A stretch of DNA of 64,000 nucleotides from Gallintestinimicrobium propionicum (lineage in GTDB: Bacteria > Bacillota > Clostridia > Lachnospirales > Lachnospiraceae), in the NCBI RefSeq assembly GCF_025567525.1, contig NZ_JAOQJY010000001.1, forward strand, positions 62,001-126,000, in the 5' to 3' direction. Both the position numbers and the translations under genes were made by a program. Below are positions 1-7,512 of this stretch, one piece after another. Each line of letters opens with the position of its first letter. Position 1 is the stretch's first letter. Below the pieces are notes generated by a model. The model saw only the letters and a program-made list of their open reading frames with translations, was not told the origin of the DNA and did no database searches.

Positions 1-2
1 CC

Positions 3-356
3 GGCCTGACCGACCCGCAGCTACGGCAGCTTGTCACCGCCCATATTGACGATGACAGCTTTTGCCGCTATGTGATACAGCAGGACATAAACAAGATAGC
101 CTTCGACCTGTGGGAAACACATAAGGATGATTTTTTCAGCGTCCCGGAGGATAACCCACTGGAAGATTTTTTGCAGACCGCCGAGGAAACCGCCAAAGAG
201 GGCAGCGACCCAGAACAGGTAGCTTTGGCATTTATCTGCAAGCGGCTCAAATTGAATTTGAAGAAGCTGTCCGAAGAAGAAAAGAAGTGGCTGAAAAAGA
301 TTGCACAGAAGTCGGACTTGCTGAAAAATCCAAACCCACAGCGGGGGAGAAAATAA
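3..356 (+). CDS. C-terminal part of an unknown, probably mobile-element protein (truncated by window start)
   Basis: The reading frame is open from the first bases of the window to a TAA at 356, so the true start lies outside. A GTG at 72 could start a 94-residue product, but the frame continues upstream with plausible protein, so I treat it as a C-terminal fragment of about 117 residues. It is highly charged and probably helical, with an acidic middle and a Lys-rich tail (KKLSEEEKKWLKK, ending QRGRK). I do not recognise a family. The neighbouring small genes and transposase debris suggest an integrated conjugative or mobilisable element. There is a 38-bp gap to the next start, so the two may be cotranscribed. 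Confidence 0.55.
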   Translation, partial: GLTDPQLRQLVTAHIDDDSFCRYVIQQDINKIAFDLWETHKDDFFSVPEDNPLEDFLQTAEETAKEGSDPEQVALAFICKRLKLNLKKLSEEEKKWLKKIAQKSDLLKNPNPQRGRK

Positions 357-394
357 GAGAGCGATAAATAAGAAATCTGAAAGGAGTTATCAAT

Positions 395-556
395 ATGAGT
401 TATGATTTGATGGTTTTTGAGAGAACAAAAGCACCTACCACAAAAAAAGAATTTATGGCATGGTATGAAAAGCAAACGGAATGGGAGGAAGGACATGATT
501 ACCAAACGATTAGTGTTTCTTCTCCGGCTTTACAAAACTGGTTTCTTCACTGTTAA
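395..556 (+). pseudogene. 5' half of a split small gene (N-terminal fragment)
   Basis: An ATG at 395 has a good AAGGAG site at 381-386. The frame runs 53 codons (begins MSYDLMVFERTKAPTTKKEF) and stops at TAA 554-556. The last residues that look genuine are LQNWF, ending at about 544; the following LHC-stop is foreign. The natural continuation (MEMKEKFPPMNGEY) appears at 2805 in the frame that would follow WF. I infer that this was one gene of about 140 codons interrupted by inserted DNA. The function of the family is unknown to me; such proteins sit in mobile regions of gut Firmicutes. Confidence 0.6.
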
Positions 557-1031
557 TTATAGGATTTAGTACGCTTGCATTTGATATATTACATTTGCTA
601 TGCAAATGCCTATCAATCAGATAGTAACTAATCCCACTTGGTTCTGCTATACCGAATATATCAAGACAATCTGGATGAACGGAAATCAATAATTAGGTAC
701 AGCAAATGGGACACTCTAACGGTTTTTCTACCACCTTTCAAATTTGATATTTCAATTTCACTGCTATGCACAAAATCCAGATGGTCAAGTTAGCTATTAT
801 GACCAAGCGAATGAAAAAGCACCCTTGCGGGTGCTTTTTGTAAAAATATTCAAGTATTCTGTATATTATTCAAGGATTTGACCAGACACAATTATCTTAA
901 AAAGGGACATATTTTAAGCATTTCTTGAAAGTTGTTAATAACTATATATGAAAAAGAAAGCCATTGTGGATAAAACTGCGGAAACTCAAGAGGCTTTGGG
1001 TCTTGTCAACCCCCATGAATCATGCTAAAAT
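557..1031. other. Non-coding stretch with no recognisable gene
   Basis: This AT-rich stretch has no convincing open frame or start with a ribosome site. Its only clear element is the hairpin at 814-839. It may be the eroded left part of the inserted segment. Confidence 0.5.
814..839 (+). terminator. Rho-independent terminator
   Basis: The stem AGCACCC / GGGTGCT closes on a TTGC loop and is flanked by A-run and T-run, so it could act in both directions. No intact gene precedes it, which suggests it survives from a deleted gene. Confidence 0.7.
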
Positions 1032-1253
1032 AGGCGGGTATTTAAATACCGTGCGGACAGGAACCGCAATGTGCTGAAGACTGTTCTGGAGGATGCCAAG
1101 GGCAGCCGACTGGAGGGCATCAGCTTCGGCGATGTGAAAGCCGATCTGCATTATACAGAAAGCAAAGATACCGTCTGCCTGCTTTACTACCCGGAAATCA
1201 ACGAATTCCAGGGGCGGAGAACCGTGCAGGCGGTCATTGAAAGCTGGAGATAG
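1032..1253 (+). pseudogene. RecJ-like exonuclease C-terminal remnant
   Basis: The frame gives a peptide containing KGSRLEGISFGD and LLYYPEINEFQGRRTVQAVI, the pattern of the C-terminal domain of the single-strand DNA exonuclease RecJ (a DHH-family protein). An in-frame stop at 1026-1028 and the absence of any upstream DHH domain show that only the tail is present. A GTG at 1071 could in principle start a 60-residue peptide, but it has no ribosome site. I interpret it as a fragment carried along during a rearrangement. The stop codon lies 37 bp before the next gene. Confidence 0.6.
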
Positions 1254-1290
1254 GAAAAATACAAAAAAAGACATAAGAGGAGAGAATGTT

Positions 1291-2241
1291 ATGACAGCAA
1301 ACAGGAAGGTAACAGCCCGTTATGCGGAGATTGCCCGGTTTCTGGGCTTGCATTTTAACGAGGAATTATGTGTGGCTTATGGAGAAAAAGACGGATTTAC
1401 ACTGCGCGTCAGCGGTCTTGATACTGGCAGGGGTATCGAGTACGGTATGGTCTGCATATCAGTCGGTGTGGCTGAGAACGGCGTGAAGTTTGAACCGGAT
1501 AAACAGTTCCGCAAGGAACATAAGGGTATCATGGGCGTGGTGCAGGAGAAGCATACGGTCCGGATGACCCTGAAGCGGTATGTCAGGGTAGAGAAAATCA
1601 AAGGCATCCTGCAGGAGTCCCTTCCGGCATTTCTGGATATGCTGAGAATGGAAGGCTTCACCAATGGATGCGAGCTCTGCGGCGAAATGAAGGAGACCGG
1701 CGCAGCTTACGTGGCAGGCAATGCGATCTGTCTCTGTGATGAGTGTTACGACAAGGCAACCCAGAATGCGGCGGCTTACACTGCCAACGAGAAGAATAAG
1801 AAGGAAAACCTGGTGGGTGGCGTCGTAGGCGCTCTCATAGGCTCCCTGCTCGGCGCAGCCAGCATCATTCTGCTGAGCCAGCTGGGCTATGTGGCGGCTA
1901 TTTCCGGCGTCATCATGGCAGTCTGCGCCCTGAAGGGCTATGAGCTGCTGGGCGGCAAGCTGACGAAAAAGGGCGTCATCATCAGCGTCGTGATAATGAT
2001 CGTCATGACCTACGTGGGCGACCGTGTGGACTGGGCCATCATGATTGCCAGAGAACTGGAGACTGACGTCTTCTACGGCTACCGCCTGCTGCCGCTCCTG
2101 CTTTCCGAGGAAGTCATCGACATGACCAGCTACGTGCTGGAACTGGTACTGCTATATGCCCTTCTGCTGGTGGGAGCTATCCCGACTATCCAGAACGCCA
2201 TGCGCAAAGACAAGGTGGCAGGAACCATCTGTAAACTGTAA
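1291..2241 (+). CDS. Hypothetical membrane protein with a cytoplasmic zinc-ribbon-like domain
   Basis: The start at ATG 1291 is chosen because AGAGGAGAG lies just upstream; an in-frame ATG at 1237 has no such site. The 316-residue product begins with a soluble domain of about 125 residues, followed by a CELCGEMK...CLCDECY cluster (two CxxC-type pairs, about residues 128-150) that could bind zinc. After that come at least three hydrophobic segments rich in Gly, Val and Ile (GGVVGALIGSLLGAASIILL; ISVVIMIVM; a final one near LVLLYALLLVGAI). No enzymatic motif is visible and I do not recognise a family. It is intact and has its own terminator, so it may be cargo of the insertion. Confidence 0.75.
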   Translation: MTANRKVTARYAEIARFLGLHFNEELCVAYGEKDGFTLRVSGLDTGRGIEYGMVCISVGVAENGVKFEPDKQFRKEHKGIMGVVQEKHTVRMTLKRYVRVEKIKGILQESLPAFLDMLRMEGFTNGCELCGEMKETGAAYVAGNAICLCDECYDKATQNAAAYTANEKNKKENLVGGVVGALIGSLLGAASIILLSQLGYVAAISGVIMAVCALKGYELLGGKLTKKGVIISVVIMIVMTYVGDRVDWAIMIARELETDVFYGYRLLPLLLSEEVIDMTSYVLELVLLYALLLVGAIPTIQNAMRKDKVAGTICKL

Positions 2242-2254
2242 AAAGAGAGACGAG

Positions 2255-2292
2255 AACGGCCCGGGCTGCGAACCATGCAGCCGGGCCGTTTT
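2255..2292 (+). terminator. Rho-independent terminator after the membrane protein
   Basis: A GC-rich stem (ACGGCCCGGGCTGC with GCAGCCGGGCCGT, one bulged G) is followed by TTTTG, 14 bp after the stop codon at 2241. Confidence 0.85.
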
Positions 2293-2500
2293 GCAACAGT
2301 CGGAGTTAATGTCCGGAAACCCCGCCATCCTCGCCCCTCCCCTTGAGTTTCCGCAAAATGTAATTTAAAAATAAATAACTTCTTCTAAAGCACCAATCTG
2401 CCAGCTTTTAATGAATCAAAAACGGCAGTATTCCAGATTAGAGGCACTTTAATAAGCCCCGTCGTGAACCGGACTTTAGAAGACTTATTCTTTTATCTAT

Positions 2501-2800
2501 TTAAGCGACCAGCTTAAGGCAGATCTGACGGTATGCCGGACGTTTTGTCCGAAACCAGAGCCGGACGCCTTCTTTTGCATACGATAGTATGCCACGGATG
2601 CCTTTTGCCAGTCGGTAATAGCAGAAATATACCTTTCTCTTTACAGGATCTGCTGATTTTATAATTGAAACCTTTACTGCACTTGTTTCGGATTCCATTG
2701 AAATCATTGCCAGAAATGCCATACATAAGGTGATATAAAAATTAAGTGCATTGATTGCACGAAGCTTCCGTACACGGAAGTTTTCAAATTGAAACATCTG
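2501..2800 (-). pseudogene. DDE transposase C-terminal fragment
   Basis: Read on the minus strand, the frame gives KQMFQFENFRVRKLRAINAL followed by a hydrophobic helix, ending RQICLKLVA at a stop at 2501. The YK/KQxFxxExFRxR pattern is the segment around the catalytic glutamate in IS4-like DDE transposases. The N-terminal two thirds are absent and the frame runs directly into the other gene half at about 2800. It therefore marks the right border of the inserted segment. The exact IS family cannot be decided from this tail. Confidence 0.6.
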
Positions 2801-2801
2801 C

Positions 2802-3068
2802 TTTATGGAAATGAAAGAAAAATTCCCGCCCATGAATGGGGAATATGCACCAAATGACGATGCTCTTGATGACGATGAAAATTTGGAGTTGCATATGGTT
2901 GATTACAGTATTGGATATAATGTAATTTACGCTGTGTTTTCTTGGTCGGTAGCAGACGAGGCGTATGAACTTATGCGTAGTTTAGCTCAAAAACACAAGG
3001 TTGGATTTTTTGATGTGAGTGGAGATGATGGCGATATTATTTTGCCAGATGGGATTATGATAAAATAA
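2802..3068 (+). pseudogene. 3' half of the split small gene (C-terminal fragment)
   Basis: An ATG at 2805 allows an 87-residue peptide (MEMKEKFPPMNGEY...), acidic, with the end GDDGDIILPDGIMIK. There is no ribosome site before 2805; what precedes it is the transposase debris on the other strand. Joined after WF at 544 it would make a protein of about 138 residues in one frame. The C-terminal part has predicted alternating strands and a helix (SVADEAYELMRSLAQKH). It could still be translated as a short product, but I judge it the displaced half of the gene starting at 395. Confidence 0.6.
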
Positions 3069-3277
3069 TATGATACATACCTATTCCCATTCTCACTTAC
3101 CGGGAAAATAGCAAAGCCAGCCGAGCCAGTCAACGGTCAAGATGAACGGCGTATTTCATGCGCCGCCGTTGACAGTCCTGCCCGACTTTGCTAATGGGCA
3201 ATCAATGCGGGAAAGCCCTAAAACGGCTTCCCGCCCATTTCAAAATTTAGAAAAATTTGGTTATGGAGGGAGTTACA

Positions 3278-3556
3278 ATGTGTGACTACTGTCATAATAT
3301 TCAGGAATGGAAGAAATTTAACGCACCGAAAGATTATCTGGCGTGTATCGAATACATCCAACAGCTTGTGACAAATGGCGGTTTTGAACTGCTTGAGGAA
3401 GAATCCACTTGCCCGTTGAATCAGGTAGAGACCGAAGATGGATGGGCGGATGAAATTATGGTTCACATGGTACGGTGCAAACACTGTGGACAAGTCTTTA
3501 CCTGTGTTGTCAACACTTATCGTGGTAGTGGTTCTTTCAAAAAGGGTAAAGGTTGA
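3278..3556 (+). CDS. Small cysteine-rich hypothetical protein
   Basis: The start at ATG 3278 follows GGAGGG at 3265-3270. The product is 92 residues with an N-terminal CDYC pair, a middle cysteine in ESTCPLN, and CKHCGQVFTC near residues 70-79, which could form a zinc knuckle. It ends in a Lys/Gly tail. The function is unknown. The 210 bp upstream contain an imperfect dyad (CAACGG...CCGTTG) but no open frame. The gene lies in the mobile-element debris. Confidence 0.7.
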   Translation: MCDYCHNIQEWKKFNAPKDYLACIEYIQQLVTNGGFELLEEESTCPLNQVETEDGWADEIMVHMVRCKHCGQVFTCVVNTYRGSGSFKKGKG

Positions 3557-3565
3557 CAAGTACGC

Positions 3566-3850
3566 TTGCTTATCAAAATGGTTCGGGACATTTTGTCCCG
3601 TAGTCCGGCGTGGGACGAGGGACGGGGGCTTTCATATCCGCCCTGTCTGCTGATGAAACCAGTCCTGCGCTTGCGGCTCAACGCCACGCAATCACAGCCC
3701 TGTTTTCCTGCCGTTTCAAATGCCCTTGCCCTCCCCGGCGGCAACGGCATTTTCGCAGCAACGCCGACAGAGCGTATAACACACTACACTTTGCAAGCAA
3801 AGTCGTGTGCCAAAGGGAAAGCCCCTTTGGAAACCCCGGACAACAAAACA
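3566..3850. other. Stretch without a supported gene
   Basis: Several overlapping frames of 80-96 codons are open here on the plus strand, but they overlap one another, are rich in Pro, Arg and Cys, and lack ribosome sites. I see no protein family in any. The region ends in the hairpin at 3851-3898. Confidence 0.5.
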
Positions 3851-3898
3851 GGCTGAATATCTCGCACTTCCCCGGTGCTTGATATTCAGCCTTTATTT
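3851..3898 (+). terminator. Stem-loop terminator
   Basis: GGCTGAATATC (3851-3861) pairs perfectly with GATATTCAGCC (3881-3891) across a 19-base loop and is followed by TTTATTTGTT. Confidence 0.7.
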
Positions 3899-3962
3899 GT
3901 TGTCAGCAGCCCCCGTTTCGTGGTCTGCGTGTAGTTCCTTGTAAACTGACCTAAACTTTGTT

Positions 3963-4069
3963 CCTATACGATAAAACGTTCCGCGCGGATCGCACTGCAG
4001 CGGAATGGAAGAATGTCGCTTGCGCGACCTGCCGCAGGCGGAGAATCCTGCTTCGCAGGATTCTTTTTT
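3963..4069 (+). repeat. Dispersed structured repeat family A, copy 1
   Basis: About 80 bp (from ATACGATAAA to CCGCAGGCGGAGAAT) match copy 2 at 55343-55448 with few differences, including GCGGAATGGAAGAATGTCGC. Each copy ends in a hairpin followed by six T residues, but the hairpin sequence differs: GAATCCTGC/GCAGGATTC here against GAATGTGCC/GGCACATTC in copy 2. The change preserves pairing, which suggests selection for structure. The copy ends at the stop codon of the convergent araC-type gene. Confidence 0.75.
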
Positions 4070-4928
4070 ACCATTGCCTGCGGTATTCTCCGGGCGAAAT
4101 CCCTTCGACCTTTTTAAACATACGGGAAAAATAGTTGGCATCCTTCATGCCGCACTGGATGCCGATTTTTTCAATCGAAAAATCTGTAAAGCGCAGCAGC
4201 TGTTTGGCGTGAGTAATGCGCAGGGACAGAAGGTAAGCGTTGATGGAGACGCCGAACTGTTCCCGGAAAATCCGGGTCAGGTAAAATTTGTTGATATAAA
4301 AAGTTTCCGCAAGGTCGTCGAGCCGGATTGTTTCAGGATAATGGAAATCCAGGTAATCTTTGATTTGCTGCAGGTTATATTTGCGGGAGGTCAGTTTGGC
4401 GGTGCTCCCGGGATGCCAGCTGTCCTGCATCAACAAAGAAAGCAGGGCAGTGAGCTGCTCAAAAATCTTCATATCGCGGACATAATCGGAGGAAGACGCC
4501 GTTTCACAGAGGCTGTCAAGAATTTTCTGATACGGGGCAAGGCTTTGGGGGCGAAAACAGGCAAGACCGCCGCGCTCGGTATATTTTTCATAGATTCCGG
4601 GCATGTTCGGACCATAAAAGTGCGCCCATTCAAGTGTCCAGAGCTGATTGGAGCAGCGGTGGAGGTAGCTCTTTTTACAGTCCAGAAATACACAGTCCCC
4701 GGCAGAGAGTGTGTAGTGCTTCTGGTCGTATTCGAGGGTACCGGAGCCTTCCAGGACAATAAAACACAGGTAGGAGGCGAGATTTTCCCGGTGGCTGGTG
4801 TGGGGGGACAACGCTTTTAAGCGGCCGCATTCCTGCAGATGGATGAGGTTTGTCCGGGCAAAGGTGGACGGTGTATACAAAATCCGTTCGGATTCCACGA
4901 GAGTTCCTTCAAAAAGAGCGGTATCCAT
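4068..4928 (-). CDS. AraC family transcriptional regulator
   Basis: The 286-residue protein has the two-part AraC layout: an N-terminal cupin-like sensor (residues about 20-150, with YLCFIVLEGSGTLEYDQKHYTLSAGD) and two helix-turn-helix motifs in the last 100 residues (IRLDDLAETFYINKFYLTRIFREQFG; FSIEKIGIQCGMKDANYFSRMFKKVEGISPGEYRR). Such proteins usually respond to a sugar and activate carbohydrate genes. It is transcribed away from gmd-fcl, so it might regulate that pair or a distant locus; the sequence does not decide. The start ATG at 4928 is preceded by AGGAGAATT on the coding strand. Confidence 0.9.
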   Translation of the reverse strand: MDTALFEGTLVESERILYTPSTFARTNLIHLQECGRLKALSPHTSHRENLASYLCFIVLEGSGTLEYDQKHYTLSAGDCVFLDCKKSYLHRCSNQLWTLEWAHFYGPNMPGIYEKYTERGGLACFRPQSLAPYQKILDSLCETASSSDYVRDMKIFEQLTALLSLLMQDSWHPGSTAKLTSRKYNLQQIKDYLDFHYPETIRLDDLAETFYINKFYLTRIFREQFGVSINAYLLSLRITHAKQLLRFTDFSIEKIGIQCGMKDANYFSRMFKKVEGISPGEYRRQW

Positions 4929-5112
4929 AAAAAAATTCTCCTGTAGATTTTTTAATCAGAGTAGCAGCTTTTAGTATATCAAAAAAGTCAATATAATGCT
5001 AGTTCTGTGCAAGATATGCTCTTCTAAAATCGAAAAAGATCAGGTAGAATATCAACTATTATGAGAAGGATATGACATCAGAGCGATAAAATCAGGAAAG
5101 GATGAAATTTTT

Positions 5113-6171
5113 ATGAAAAAAGCATTGATTACAGGCATTACCGGACAGGACGGCTCTTATCTGGCAGAGTTTCTGTTGGAAAAAGGCTATGAGGTGCACG
5201 GCATTACCAGACGCGCTTCCATTTCGAATACAGCAAGAATTGACCATCTGATCGCAAAGAATGCGATTACCTTACATGACGGGGATCTTTCCGATTCCTC
5301 TTCCCTGATCCGTATCATCAGCATTGTACAGCCGGATGAAATCTATAACCTGGCTGCACAGTCCCATGTACAGGTTTCTTTTGACGTACCGGAGTATTCC
5401 GGCGACGTGGACGCGATCGGCGTGCTGCGGATTCTGGAGGCAGTCCGCATTCTCGGGCTGACCAAAAAGACGAAGGTTTATCAGGCTTCCACTTCCGAGC
5501 TGTACGGCAAGGTAGAAGAGGTTCCCCAGAGAGAGACAACACCATTCCATCCCTACAGCCCCTATGCAGTTGCAAAGCAGTACGGCTTCTGGATCACCAA
5601 GGAATATAGAGAAGCTTACGACATGTTTGCAGTAAACGGTATCCTGTTTAACCATGAGTCTGAGCGTCGCGGCGAAAATTTCGTAACCCGTAAGATTACG
5701 CTGGCAGCGGGCAGAATCGCAGAGGGTCTGCAGGATCATTTGGAGCTGGGCAATCTGGATTCCAAGCGTGACTGGGGCTATGCAAAAGACTATGTAGAGT
5801 GCATGTGGATGATCTTACAGCACGATACACCCGAAGATTTTGTTATTGCAACCGGTGAGCAGCACACCGTCCGGGACTTTACCGAAAAAGCGTTTGCAGC
5901 AAACGGTATTGAACTGCGCTGGGAAGGTGAAGGTCTGAACGAAAAGGGCTATGACAAGGCAACCGGCAAGATGCTTGTCTGCGTCAACCCTGCATGGTTC
6001 CGTCCGACCGATGTAGACAACCTCTGGGGCGACCCGACAAAGGCGAAGACTGTTCTTGGCTGGAATCCGCAGAAGACCAGCTATGCAGAGCTTGTCCGCA
6101 TTATGGCAGAGCATGACAGAATGCTGGCAAAACGTGAAAAGGCAGTGAAAGAAGCAGGCACGCAGGCGTAA
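5113..6171 (+). CDS. gmd: GDP-mannose 4,6-dehydratase
   Basis: This 352-residue short-chain dehydrogenase converts GDP-mannose to GDP-4-keto-6-deoxymannose, the first step to GDP-L-fucose. Visible motifs are the NADP-binding GITGQDG (8-14), the catalytic TSE triplet (127-129) and YAVAK (151-155), plus the family signature NHESERRGENFVTRKIT. Length is normal for Gmd. Start ATG 5113 follows AGGAAAGGATG. The fcl gene lies 93 bp downstream, so the two enzymes form a complete GDP-fucose route. The product would feed capsule, teichoic or glycoprotein fucosylation, but no glycosyltransferase is adjacent. Confidence 0.95.
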   Translation: MKKALITGITGQDGSYLAEFLLEKGYEVHGITRRASISNTARIDHLIAKNAITLHDGDLSDSSSLIRIISIVQPDEIYNLAAQSHVQVSFDVPEYSGDVDAIGVLRILEAVRILGLTKKTKVYQASTSELYGKVEEVPQRETTPFHPYSPYAVAKQYGFWITKEYREAYDMFAVNGILFNHESERRGENFVTRKITLAAGRIAEGLQDHLELGNLDSKRDWGYAKDYVECMWMILQHDTPEDFVIATGEQHTVRDFTEKAFAANGIELRWEGEGLNEKGYDKATGKMLVCVNPAWFRPTDVDNLWGDPTKAKTVLGWNPQKTSYAELVRIMAEHDRMLAKREKAVKEAGTQA

Positions 6172-6264
6172 GCCTCGGAAAAAAGCACGCATAGGTGCAA
6201 AAAAGGCGTGCATGCATGGTATATGTTATGTACGGCAGTTACATAAGGAAAGAAGGATAACATC

Positions 6265-7209
6265 ATGATGGAAAAAGACGCCAAAATTTATGTGGCAGGA
6301 CATCGCGGCATGGTTGGCTCCGCAATCGTGCGCGCACTGGAAAAAGCCGGATATCACAATATTGTAACAAGAACTCATAAGGAACTGAATCTTTGCAGAC
6401 AGCAGGATGTGGAAGATTTTTTTGCAGCAGAGAAGCCGGATTATGTTTTTCTGGCAGCAGCAAAGGTCGGGGGTATCGTCGCAAACCAGGAAGCGCTGGC
6501 GGATTTCATGTATGACAACATGACGCTGGAAATGAATGTCATACATTCCGCATGGCAGAATCAGTGCAAGAAGCTGCTGTTTTTAGGCTCTTCCTGCATT
6601 TATCCGAGAATGGCTCCGCAGCCGATGCCGGAGAGTTGCCTGCTCACTTCCGAGCTGGAAAAGACGAACGAAGCCTATGCGCTTGCAAAAATTTCCGGTC
6701 TGAAATATTGCGAGTTCTTAAACCGCCAGTACGGAACGGATTATATTTCTGCAATGCCGACCAATCTTTACGGACCGAACGATAACTATCATCCGACCCA
6801 CAGCCATGTACTTCCGGCGCTGATCCGCCGTTTCCATGAGGCGAAAGTTTCCGGCGCGACAGAGGTAACCTGCTGGGGAACCGGCACGCCGCTGCGCGAG
6901 TTCTTATATGTGGATGATCTTGCGGATGCCTGCGTATTTCTGATGAACAATTATTCCGGAAATGAAACCGTTAATGTCGGAACCGGAAAAGAGCTGACCA
7001 TCAAGGAGCTGACGGAGCTGACCGCGAAGGTGATCGGTTACACCGGTGAGATCAAGTGGGATTCCACAAAGCCCGACGGCACACCCAGAAAACTTCTGGA
7101 TGTTTCCAAATTGAAGAATCTGGGCTGGACTTACCAAACCGAGCTGGAAGATGGAATCCGTCTTGCATATGAAGATTTCTTAAACAATCCGATGCGTGCA
7201 GAGCGATAA
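6265..7209 (+). CDS. fcl: GDP-L-fucose synthase (epimerase/reductase)
   Basis: The 314-residue protein carries out the epimerisation and NADPH reduction that turn the Gmd product into GDP-L-fucose. It has GHRGMVG (12-18), the SSCIYP segment with catalytic Ser/Cys (109-111), and YALAK (138-142). The start is ATG 6265 or the adjacent ATG 6268, with AAGGAAAGAAGG upstream. It follows gmd by 93 bp; that gap holds an imperfect dyad (GCACGC...GCGTGC) that could attenuate but lacks a T-run. The protein is full length with no missing key residues. Confidence 0.95.
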   Translation: MMEKDAKIYVAGHRGMVGSAIVRALEKAGYHNIVTRTHKELNLCRQQDVEDFFAAEKPDYVFLAAAKVGGIVANQEALADFMYDNMTLEMNVIHSAWQNQCKKLLFLGSSCIYPRMAPQPMPESCLLTSELEKTNEAYALAKISGLKYCEFLNRQYGTDYISAMPTNLYGPNDNYHPTHSHVLPALIRRFHEAKVSGATEVTCWGTGTPLREFLYVDDLADACVFLMNNYSGNETVNVGTGKELTIKELTELTAKVIGYTGEIKWDSTKPDGTPRKLLDVSKLKNLGWTYQTELEDGIRLAYEDFLNNPMRAER

Positions 7210-7220
7210 AAAAATTCCTG

Positions 7221-7249
7221 TTGTATTTTCGGGATGAATTGGATATAAT
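7221..7249 (+). promoter_or_regulatory. Strong sigma-A promoter for the small RNA
   Basis: TTGTAT (7221-7226) and TATAAT (7244-7249) are separated by exactly 17 bp. Transcription should begin near 7256. The spacer is nearly the same as that of the T-box promoter at 11082. Confidence 0.75.
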
Positions 7250-7255
7250 GAAAAC

Positions 7256-7440
7256 AACCTGAAATGTACGAGAACTCCTGTTGTTTTGAACCTACATTTA
7301 CTTTAAACGGGATTCCTATATTGCCGGGTAGATGTCAGGCCCTCATTGCGCAGGGGAAGGCAGAAGCGCCGGTTGCGGTTACCCACCTGGCCTTGGCTAG
7401 GAGTCAGAAGATGGGAGGCGGCATTTTGGGGGATACAAAA
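7256..7440 (+). ncRNA. Structured small RNA, possibly 6S RNA
   Basis: Between a consensus promoter and a perfect terminator lies about 185 nt without a credible coding frame. Segments can pair end to end (AACTCCT near 7269 with AGGAGT near 7400; GCCGGGTAGATG with the ACCCACCTGGC segment through G-U pairs), giving a long interrupted rod, which is the shape and length of 6S RNA. I cannot confirm the family from memory of its conserved bases. An 80-codon frame at 7264 has no ribosome site and I reject it. An SRP RNA was considered but the GGAAG tetraloop hairpin is not present. Confidence 0.55.
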
Positions 7441-7485
7441 GATAAAGAGACGATCCGGAAGGGTTGTCTCTTTATCTTTTGTAAG
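7435..7485 (+). terminator. Strong Rho-independent terminator
   Basis: A perfect 17-bp stem (ACAAAAGATAAAGAGAC at 7435-7451 with its complement at 7465-7481) has a 13-base loop. It sits after the small RNA and before the SpoIID-like gene. A- and T-rich arms make it usable on either strand. Confidence 0.85.
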
Positions 7486-7512
7486 AAAACTTCATGGGAG
7501 CGATAAAATCAA

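Larger units (their letters stand above)
545..2801. mobile_element. Inserted segment of about 2.26 kb splitting a small gene
   Basis: The segment lies between the two halves of one gene (395-544 and 2802-3068). The flanks share the short sequence TG(G/C)TTT, which could be a remnant target duplication. Inside are unassigned DNA with a terminator, a RecJ tail, an intact membrane-protein gene and, at the right edge on the minus strand, the C-terminal end of a DDE transposase. No clear terminal inverted repeats were found, so it is probably a decayed or composite insertion. Boundaries are accurate to a few bases only if the split-gene model is right. Confidence 0.45.

Noticed and set aside
3566..3882. 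Overlapping frames of 77-96 codons at 3517-3882
   Set aside because: They overlap each other on both strands, are biased in composition, and have no starts with ribosome sites.
4005..4820. A 271-codon open frame on the plus strand across the AraC gene
   Set aside because: It is antisense to a clear AraC regulator, has no ribosome site and no domain; its length reflects the base composition of the real gene.
7264..7506. An 80-codon frame in the small-RNA region
   Set aside because: It has no ribosome site, runs through the terminator stem, and has no recognisable protein.
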